A stretch of DNA of 64,000 nt from Cercospora beticola. Its lineage: Eukaryota > Ascomycota > Dothideomycetes > Mycosphaerellales > Mycosphaerellaceae. A model generated the notes under the pieces. It saw only the letters and a list, made by a program, of their open reading frames with translations. It was not told the DNA's origin and made no database searches. The stretch lies in assembly GCF_033473495.1 (NCBI RefSeq), contig NC_088937.1, forward strand, positions 2,046,001 to 2,110,000, given 5' to 3'. Position 1 is the stretch's first letter, and the number at the start of each line of letters is the position of its first letter. Positions 56,589-64,000 of this stretch are shown piece by piece. A program made the translations under genes and the position numbers.

Positions 56589-56898
56589 ACGCAAAGGCAA
56601 AAAGAGTGTCGGGGCAGGGCATGCACGTGGTAGTGGATCAGTTAGAGTACCTGTACCTGCAAGTAAGCAAGCATTTGTGTAGCACAGCATGGACCAACAA
56701 GGATTTGATTGGGGGTCCTGAAAAAAGCTTCACTTGACTGCACATCTCCCGCGCGCTGCTGAAATTTTGTCTCCTCTGTCTCGGTCTGCGAATGCGTTTG
56801 TTTCCGAACATCTTTCCCAGCTTTGGCTATAGTGGTCTTTTTGCACACACGCACTTCCACGTCGTTGTAACGCTGCAAAGCAACTGCATATTCTTTTG

Positions 56899-56909
56899 TC
56901 GCTCGCCGA
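56899..56909 (+). promoter_or_regulatory. Orphan AflR-consensus site between converging genes
   Basis: The repeated 11-mer TCGCTCGCCGA lies 311 bp past the dioxygenase stop and 359 bp past the aflR stop, in the 679-bp gap 56589-57267 where both genes end. No start codon of a recognisable gene lies near. A CACGTG is at 56624-56629. Frames here are under 110 codons and unconvincing. Confidence 0.5.
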
Positions 56910-57267
56910 CCTAGTTTGCAGCGTGATTGCTGTTCACGTCGTTGACCATGTGCAGCCACGTTGCGCTAGTTTCAGCGACCACGTTGCCCACATGCGAGCG
57001 ATCACCGCGTTTGCGTTCGCAGCGACGATCGCAGCAAGGTTGGTCGTGCACTCGTAGCAACGTGCGCGGCCATTTCCCCAGCGATGCGAGCATCGTGTCT
57101 GCACCAAGGAAGGAGATCTGTGAAACAAGAAATTTGAAGTCGGTGTAGTTTGGATTATGTGTTGATTTGCATATAGACATTGCAGTCATATCTTCGTTAA
57201 CTGATACTAAACTCCTATCGCTTCCTAAAACAAGACATGCACCAACATTCTCTTGGGCGGACTTCGG

Positions 57268-58617
57268 CTACAGTGCGTTGAGCAGCTGTATTGTTCTGAA
57301 AGAGGCAGCATCAAGATACCGTCTGAGATCTCGATGAAGTGCATCGAAGGTAGCTGGTGACATTGGAGGTCTGCCACTTGGTCCAAATAGCGATTGGTCG
57401 TGTGCCGCTACATTATAGAGTGCATTGAGTGTATCAAGTCGTTCTGATAACCTTCGAACCATGCTTTGGACACGGTGCAGCTCGCCCATGATAGATTGCA
57501 ATGGTGGTGGGGGCTCTGTGAGAGTGACACAGTAATAGCTTGGGTCGTGCGCTGGGAGGAATCCATCGATCTCAGCAGGTCCAACAGCCATGTTGTCATG
57601 CACAGCGCTTTGATAAGCCTCTACGATCTTCATCAGAGCCAGCGTGATGATGACGAATATGTCTTGATGTGTTGCCGGCGCGCAGTCCAGGACTCTGTCT
57701 AGTATTGCGAGGCAGTGCTTATTCTCGGCGACCACTTGCGTGCAAGGTACCGGCACAGGCTGAGGACCACATGGGTTGGCGCGGACACATCGCTGTGATG
57801 CATTCCATGAGAGACGTTGCAGACAATGGTTCGCGACCTTCAGGCAGTCGTATGTGCCATCTTGATCGTGATGTGCGTCCATCACCTGCATCGAGTCAAT
57901 GTCCATCAGAGCTTCGAGGCCAGAGACAGAGTTCGTGTCATAGGGAAACGGTTGATTGTACAAGTCAGACGCCATCGAAAGTGAAGGAGAAGAGGGTATT
58001 GATGCAGTCATTCCTGGTATGCTGTTTGGGGATAGGGGTGCCATGTGATCGAATCCGGTATTGATCATTGATCCCGCCAAGTCTTGCGTTCCCTCAAAAT
58101 GAGCTTGGAGATCTCCGAGTTCAAAGGTGTAGTCGATGCAGTCATCCAGTGGTGCAGATATCATCGATGCGTCTGAGAATCCCAGGGACACAGAAGAAGA
58201 GCGAGAACTACCAGCGTCGCTTCCCAGAGCCGAAGCCTGCCACGATGGAGATCTTCTAGCTGTCGCAGGCGATGACAGTGGTGGTGAAGGAAGACCTGTG
58301 GTTTGAGCCTCGTGCTCTGCCACTGGTGGCATGAAAGGTGAACCTGTTGGCATGGCCGCCATTTCTTGTGCTCGAAGGCGGTCCTGCCAGGAAATTCGGC
58401 CCGATCGTCGAGATAAGTCGTAAAAGCATTCGAGACCTCGCTCGGCGCAGCGTACACAACTGGGTTTTCCCCCGCTACATTTGAGCTTGTGCGAAGCACA
58501 TTCTCGACAGCTCTGCCGCAACTTCCTCTCCTTGTTGCCGGTTTTGGCAGTGGTTGCCGTTTGTGGTTTGCTGGGCTCAACGTGGCTCGCAGCCAGGCTG
58601 GGGTGGTATGAAGTCAT
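57268..58617 (-). CDS. aflR: Pathway-specific Zn2Cys6 transcription factor (AflR-like)
   Basis: This intronless gene gives 449 residues. The binuclear zinc cluster is complete: Cys37, 40, 47, 54, 57 and 64 in the CX2CX6CX6CX2CX6C pattern, preceded by a basic stretch (NKERKLRQ). It is followed by a linker with 'SRRSGRISWQDR' comparable to the Arg-rich linker of AflR. The middle is Ser/Pro-rich, and the C-terminal 150 residues (CLAILDRVLDCAPATHQD onward) resemble the AflR regulatory domain. It would bind the TCG(N5)CGR sites listed here. It is divergent from aflS across a 795-bp promoter, the same pairing as in Aspergillus. The shared promoter has one copy of the motif, suggesting autoregulation. 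Confidence 0.9.
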   Translation of the reverse strand: MTSYHPSLAASHVEPSKPQTATTAKTGNKERKLRQSCRECASHKLKCSGGKPSCVRCAERGLECFYDLSRRSGRISWQDRLRAQEMAAMPTGSPFMPPVAEHEAQTTGLPSPPLSSPATARRSPSWQASALGSDAGSSRSSSVSLGFSDASMISAPLDDCIDYTFELGDLQAHFEGTQDLAGSMINTGFDHMAPLSPNSIPGMTASIPSSPSLSMASDLYNQPFPYDTNSVSGLEALMDIDSMQVMDAHHDQDGTYDCLKVANHCLQRLSWNASQRCVRANPCGPQPVPVPCTQVVAENKHCLAILDRVLDCAPATHQDIFVIITLALMKIVEAYQSAVHDNMAVGPAEIDGFLPAHDPSYYCVTLTEPPPPLQSIMGELHRVQSMVRRLSERLDTLNALYNVAAHDQSLFGPSGRPPMSPATFDALHRDLRRYLDAASFRTIQLLNAL

Positions 58618-59262
58618 GATCTATGATGGTCTTATATACTACGACGTAGAGATCGTTGATCCCAAAGAGTGGCTGCTGCACAGCAATAGCTGAGATCGAA
58701 GAAGTGTGAGTAGATCGACGATGGAGGCAAGAGGGCGCCTCAAGGGATAAATATGCACCGCGCGAGCATTCGTGTAACATCTGCAGGTGCGCATGCGAAT
58801 CTCACGAGGCGTTCTGTACCTCATAGCAACATGAAAGTCTATGCGGGTCCCATTGTTGGTAGGATCGCTTCGTATGTGGCATTCGCTTTGGAAGTGGCCA
58901 ATGAAGCTGGCGCATTAGAGTAGGCCAAGCTCCACTAAACAGCTGTGGAAGCTGAAGCTTGCAGACAAGAAGACCAAGAGCGACTAGGAAAGTTTCAGCG
59001 GCCGCGGATCCTTTGTACCAACAGGCTTATCGCGTATGTCGTCGCAATGGGATTAGTCTCGGCGACTTTCGTGCACGTGTTGGAGCAAGTTGTCGTGGAT
59101 CCGCTAGGAAGCGAGACCCTGCTTACGGCAGGTCTCTCCATTGCCGATCATAAACACTCTGCACGCGAGGCGCCCCATATGGATGCGAAAGCGCACATGG
59201 CAGTGGATCCATTGGTTGGTGCGTGCATGCTAACACCATGCCACGAAGATAGATCAGCTCTT

Positions 59263-59273
59263 TCGCTCGCCGA
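59263..59273 (+). promoter_or_regulatory. AflR-consensus site in the aflR / aflS promoter
   Basis: TCGCTCGCCGA lies 140 bp before the aflS ATG and 646 bp from the aflR ATG, in the 795-bp gap 58618-59412. A CACGTG is at 59074-59079. It is placed to drive aflS most directly and may give aflR autoregulation. Confidence 0.65.
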
Positions 59274-59412
59274 CCGACTTCACCCCAGCCCCGTGCCTTC
59301 GAAGACCATGTCGGAACGAGCGCTCGAAGATGGTGTTGCACTGTTCGCAATTTGTAGCGGCCCACTGTGTTGAACATCACAGCGCTCGTGAGGGCTGTGG
59401 GGAGTCTTCGTG

Positions 59413-60979
59413 ATGGAGGCAGAATCAGCATCAGTGGGCTCCATACCCATACACGTACAGCTCGAACAACTGGCAAAAAACCTCTCGACTGCTGCTCGCA
59501 CGCTGGCCCTGCAGGCGGAAAAGCAGAAGCTGTCATTATCATCGAAGAACGCAGGCGATCAGCTTGGTAACGACGTGAACAATGTGGAGCTACTCAACGC
59601 TCGACGCGATGTGCTCTCGCAAGCAAGAGGCATTTGCACGCTGTTGAGTACCCCGGCCGACTTTCTCGAAAGGCTTGCCATGAACGTATGTCACTGCCAA
59701 AGAGGGCGAGCTCTGAACATAACAGGTCTTGTGCTAATGTCCTCGATAGACTCAGCTTCTGGGATGTCTCCAGTGGTTGTGCGAGAGTCAAGTCCTGGCA
59801 ACGATTCCCCGCGAAACGTCGGTACCATTTGGCGACATCGCCGCCATTACCGGCGTCCCAGAAGCACATTTATGCCGCGTGGCTCGAACGATGATGACAG
59901 TCGGCTTTCTGCACGAGCCAGTGCCATGTCAAGTTGCGCATACTGCACTTTCAGCGTCCTTCGTCATCAAGCCATCGCTCTTGGATGCCGCACTATTCCT
60001 GTCGGATACTGCTGTGCCGGCCTCACTGAAGATGGTCACTGCTTCGAAGCAGTTCGCAGACGTGCAAGATGCACAGCATACCGCATTCAACTTGGCAATG
60101 AGTACGCCACACTCATTTGCCAAATCTTGCGAGCAAGAGAGACGTCTCTCACGACGTGCGCAGACATACTTCCGCTACTGCATGGGCGATGACGATGCTG
60201 GAGTGAGAGAAGTGCTGGGGCAGCTCGACTGGTCCTCGCTCGGAAATGCCACAATCGTGGACGCCGGGGCTCCCACTTCCATGGTTGCTTCCAGCTTGGC
60301 CATCGATTCGCCGCAGCTGAACATCATCGTTCAGCCGTCGGAGGAAGATCCCGCATTGCTGATGCTCGGACAGCATGGACGCAAGCCGTCGCTCGGTGCC
60401 TGTTCCACGGTCCGGGACAATCCCCAGCACGTCAAGCAGCGGCTGAGCATCCAGCCACGCGCGATGGGGGCGGTGCAGACCATCGGCAGTGCCTCTGTCT
60501 ACATTCTGCGTTGCCCTGCCCTATCGCCAGTGCTCGATTGGAAGACGTGGCAGCAGCGAGTCCATGCCGAATTGCGAGCGCACATCAACGTCCTTCGCAC
60601 CAACGCTGCGTGTAGGCTGCTGCTAGTGGCTAGAGCATTGCCCTCGCAGGCGGATATGCCCAATGCCGACGTCGAAGGCTGCGCACGCCTCCGGGACTTG
60701 TCGCTCCTCCAGCTCTCCAATTCGAGCGAGCTGGACAGAGGCACGCTGCGCGCCTTCATCCATAGTCTGCGCCAGGGCTCCGGCGGCAGTCTGCTATTGG
60801 TGCAGGAATACAGGTCGCCAGCTAGTCCGTTCGTGGCTTTCGAGATGCGATACGAGGCGCCGACAGCTGCTGATGTCGAGCGACGTGAAGTCATGGGCGG
60901 CAAGAGCAGGCAGGGGAGCGTCGCCAATGGCCCGCCTTTCGCCCCACCTGCCGCTCAAATGGTGGGGTTTGTTCGCTAG
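59413..60979 (+). CDS. aflS: AflR co-activator (AflS / AflJ-like, O-methyltransferase-derived)
   Basis: Exons 59413-59685 and 59750-60979 give 500 residues. The fold is that of COMT-type methyltransferases: winged-helix block 'IPRETSVPFGDIAAITGVPE', then 'HTALSASFVIKP'. The SAM-binding Gly-rich motif is degraded (VDAGAP instead of VDVGGG), as expected for AflS, which binds AflR rather than methylating. The C-terminal 60 residues are low-complexity. Position divergent from aflR confirms the assignment. The ORF has a GTG codon just before; ATG 59413 is the likely start. Confidence 0.88.
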
Positions 60980-61318
60980 CCGTCCGCCTGTTTTCCCGTC
61001 ATCAAATATTCATTCATCCTGCTGAGCCGTCTTTGATCCGCCCAAACTTTGCATCCCGCTCCATCCTTCTCACACACTCTTTGTTCAACCCAGCCGTCGC
61101 CCAGCTGCTTACGTGTCACACTAAAGCAATCAGGCCTTCCATCACACAGCTCCCCTTCCTGCGCTATGCATCTCCGCTCCCTCGCTTCTCATTTGAGCGC
61201 GGCCAACTCTGATCCAGCCCTAGTCCATCCTAGGCCATCCTCAGTTTCGGCATGCGCCTACGCAGATCTTTGTCTGTGGAGGGAGCTCAGGCACAAGGTC
61301 GCACAGCAGCTGTCCACT

Positions 61319-61329
61319 TCGCTCGCCGA
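61319..61329 (+). promoter_or_regulatory. Orphan AflR-consensus site downstream of aflS
   Basis: TCGCTCGCCGA lies 340 bp past the aflS stop, in the 1.33-kb gap 60980-62313. The only longish frame (61252-61815, plus) spans the site and looks non-coding. It could be a relic promoter or serve an undetected short gene. Confidence 0.5.
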
Positions 61330-61689
61330 ATGCTGTACAACGGCGATCTTTTGACTTTCGCATTCGCCAGGCCCGCCGTCGATCGCTCCCCTCATCAAGC
61401 GAATTGTCATCTCTGCACCTTCTGCAGATGGCTTGCTCCTTCCACCACTCCCATTGAGGCGCCGAAATGGGCTTGCTTCGACGTATGCGCCAAGTGGGAT
61501 GGCGACCGCCCTCTTTCTTATCAACAACCCGCTACGCCCGCCAAACGCGGAACTCTTGCTTTGACGTGCTTAGCCGTGCTTGACTACAGACGTGGTACAA
61601 GCGAGCGTACTAACGCAGGAAAGCAGGAGAATATGTTATCTTCGTCAAACATCCTTTCGGGGTGCATACTAACCTTTACGCGGTCCCAA

Positions 61690-61710
61690 ATCGCTCGCCA
61701 TGCGAGCGAT
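61690..61710. repeat. Perfect inverted repeat, 9-bp arms, 3-nt spacer
   Basis: The arms ATCGCTCGC and GCGAGCGAT flank CAT. Each arm contains the left half of the repeated AflR-type 11-mer, placed head to head. It could form a short hairpin or be a symmetric protein-binding site. Confidence 0.7.
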
Positions 61711-62313
61711 ACCAGGTCTTCGGAACTACTTTCGTCGTTCCAACACGTCCCAACCCGGATCAAAAATGTAGAAGATCTACACCTACCAGTTTTGTCTCCT
61801 GCTAGTCATGCGTAGCAAGCGACAATACGGGCACAAATCTGCCTAATAAATTGCACCGGTGGATGTATGATTTATTCGACACGTGGTGGTCTGCTCAGGC
61901 CCGGCCGTCCTCGTCGACAGTCCAGATGGACAGCAAACAGTCGCACAGCGTCTAGTCTGATCTTAGCAAGCGAAGAAAAGTACGAGAAGCGGGGCAGCTT
62001 GAAGGCCTGAGAGACTGCAAAACTCGGGTGTTGTGCTTGTTGAAGCATGTATTCCTTGAGTGATGAACAAAGCAGGCCGGAGAAATGGCCTGGCAAAGCA
62101 AAGCAGGATTGAGCAACGCATGACTCGAGCAGATCAACATGCCACAATCCACGCAATGCTCTCATGCCCAAGCAGGGACTGCTCCATGTCACGCATGTGT
62201 ACGCCTGAACGCCAAACAACCATACCTCGGACGGACGAAAAGGTGTTGCCCTAGCTGGACCCTGAGCAGATCGACGCAGTACTGATCAACAAGTCCTGAA
62301 CCCAATAACTTTT

Positions 62314-62875
62314 TCACAGCATACAGAGCTCCAGCTCGTTCGCACCAACAATGAATGCGGCATCGACCATTTGGCTCAGTTTGGCAATCTTCTCTCCCGT
62401 CTCGTCGATCGTGATGAACACTGTTGTCTTCGAGTTCGTTGTCATGGGCGTTTTGATCACACCATCACCTGGTGAACTAGCTATCGCGGCTGACATGGAG
62501 GGTAGTAATTGCCGCTCCTGTGGTACACGAACACAAAGTCAGCGCAGTCATGCACATGCAAGAGGGTCCCGCGGGCGAACGGCCAAGGAACGTTCGCAGC
62601 AAACTCACCTTGCAGTTCTGAATGAAGTCCAGCAACCCTGGCAGAGCAAGTTGAACCTTCTTCTCTCTCCGCGGAAGGTCGAACGAGGATTCGCGAGAAG
62701 TCGAAGATGATGAAGAACTGCCAGCTAATGAGGATCGTGAGCCTAAGTCTTCAGAGACATAGCCAGTGTCAATGCTTTGCGATCGTCGACGTGTGCGTTG
62801 CTTGTTGATTAGAGGGACGTTCTGTTCGTCTTCCATGTCCATTTCGCGCCAGACGGCAGAGGCGTACAATGCCAT
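62314..62875 (-). CDS. Uncharacterised protein (156 residues)
   Basis: Exons 62875-62609 and 62517-62314, joined in phase over a 91-bp GTGAGT...CAG intron, give 156 residues. The N-terminal half is basic then Ser-rich (low complexity). The C-terminal half contains 'LPGLLDFIQNC' and a compact end (TTVFITIDETGEKIAKLSQM). I do not recognise it. ATG 62875 is the first in frame; another is at 62842. A perfect AflR motif lies 334 bp upstream (63209-63219). Confidence 0.45.
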
Positions 62876-63208
62876 GATGTGCAAGCGCTGAGTATGTAGG
62901 TTACTGAACTTCGACCAAAGGAATGACAAATTCTTCACGGCAAGAGTCTCGAGGAGGGTTCCGACCTCTATTCCATCTTCGGTTCTGACCAGCGTGCTGA
63001 TACCTATCCTTTCTTCGTTCTAAGGCCCTTCGTCACTCCGACAAGGCGTCGGCACCTGAACAAGAGAGACAATTACACCCACCGATGCCTACACTTCTCT
63101 TACTCCGTGAGCGACTGTGCTAGTCCGCTCCGCTGACACCTGGGCAGGTGCAACACACGTGCTGTGCGTTGCATGCGCAGCTGAGACACCGGTCTGCACA
63201 TCTCACCT

Positions 63209-63219
63209 TCGGAGACCGA
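63209..63219 (+). promoter_or_regulatory. AflR-consensus site near the right edge
   Basis: TCGGAGACCGA is a perfect match. The only candidate target inside the window is the unknown gene ending at 62314 (ATG 62875). The remaining 62876-64000 stretch shows no convincing gene; a target may lie beyond the window. Confidence 0.4.
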
Positions 63220-63290
63220 GCCCGAGCTGAACCACCTCACTCGCAACGATGCTCCACCACAGCAACATGGCAGCACGTGTCACTCACGAG

Positions 63291-63310
63291 ATGATCATGA
63301 TCATGATCAT
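63291..63310. repeat. Short ATGATC tandem repeat
   Basis: ATGATC occurs three times in succession with a partial fourth, forming a self-complementary stretch. No function is evident. Confidence 0.7.
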
Positions 63311-64000
63311 GGTGCTAGCATGTGACGTGCCAGCCTACTGGAATCGAGGCTGTTCCGGACGTGCTTGCTGCTATCGCTTTGTGAGGGCCACAGAGTCCGC
63401 ACGTGAAGCTGCGCGGTCCACATGTCTGTTGCAGCAGACGTGAGACACCACTCCAGTTCTCGAGCTTCACTGTTCTGTAGCGGGCTCTGATTCCTCGAAA
63501 CTTCACAGCCTTCATGATCTTGACGCGTCTTTGTCCTATGCAGCGGGCATGCTCTTACGCCATCCACGGGAATGACATCTTCTGTCCATACGAGAGTTCC
63601 TCCACACTCTCACTGTTCATGCTCTTTCATCTCTTGAGGTCTGCATGTTCGTTGGTAGGTGGAGGTTTCGCAGAGTTGACGCGTGAGCGATCCTGCTGTC
63701 GGAACGTGTCTTTGTCCTGAGTGCCTGAGCAGGCAACTTCTCGGACAAATGTTTCGCCCGACACGCCGTCGCCGTTGCCGTCTCTCTCGCACACCTTTCA
63801 AACAGTCCAAGTTGAAAGACACTCATTTGTCAGCGGAAGATAGAATCGAGTGTCTCATGGATGGCGCGTAGCCACAAGCTACGCCAATGACGCACCCGAG
63901 GCACATGTTCTAGCGCGAAAAATGGCAGCCTACAATCGGACGACACTGCGATGGCGTCTTGTCTCGATTCAGCCGAGAGTGCGAGATCCTCCACGTGCGA

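Noticed and set aside
61252..61815. Plus-strand frame of 187 codons with ATG, downstream of aflS
   Set aside because: It overlaps an AflR-type site, has no domain, signal peptide or compositional sign of coding, and reads like chance.
1..64000. tRNA, rRNA, transposon, CRISPR or viral sequences
   Set aside because: None was seen. No transposase or reverse-transcriptase motifs, no terminal repeats and no array of spaced repeats were found by eye.

Overview
The window is fungal nuclear DNA. Genes carry short introns of about 45-75 bp with GT/AG ends, there are no operons or Shine-Dalgarno sites, and most genes belong to one secondary-metabolite cluster of the aflatoxin / sterigmatocystin / dothistromin (bisfuranoanthraquinone) type. 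Gene content fits a Dothideomycete (Mycosphaerellales, the Dothistroma / Passalora group) better than Aspergillus, because an EpoA-like protein sits beside pksA, cypX, moxY and NmrA-like genes. That placement is inference. No homology search was possible, so all names come from reading the proteins.

Layout. The left flank (1-4.9 kb) has a secreted heme-thiolate peroxidase (StcC-like), a secreted beta-propeller protein and an eEF1B-gamma-like glutathione transferase (StcT-like). An unknown C-tail-anchored protein follows (5.2-6.65 kb). The core starts with divergent fatty acid synthase genes hexA and hexB (7.1-19.1 kb), then moxY, pksA and cypX (19.3-30.9 kb), a berberine-bridge-type FAD oxidase, an NmrA-like reductase, a CYP60-like P450, epoA, the anthrone oxidase hypC, versicolorin B synthase vbsA and an AvfA-like reductase (31.3-43.0 kb). 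The right half has a salicylate-hydroxylase-type monooxygenase, a tiny secreted peptide gene, a second CYP60-like P450, adhA, an O-methyltransferase and the Baeyer-Villiger-type oxidase aflY/hypA. It ends with a PEX11-like gene, a TauD-type dioxygenase, the regulator aflR and its partner aflS (43.5-61 kb). The last 3 kb is nearly empty apart from one unrecognised gene.

How it works together. HexA/HexB make a hexanoyl starter. PksA (SAT-KS-AT-PT-ACP-ACP-TE) extends it to norsolorinic acid anthrone and HypC oxidises that. P450s, AdhA, CypX/AvfA, MoxY and VbsA then build the averufin to versicolorin series. Genes recognisable as nor-1, ver-1, verA, the esterase and a transporter are absent, so the pathway must be completed elsewhere or the product differs.

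Regulation. The AflR consensus TCGSWNNSCGR occurs, by eye, at 16 intergenic places where about two are expected by chance, six of them as the identical 11-mer TCGCTCGCCGA. These sites put several genes not usually counted in such clusters into the same putative regulon: PEX11-like, TauD-like, FAD oxidase, FAD monooxygenase, GST, unknown membrane protein and tiny peptide. Three perfect sites have no gene clearly attached.
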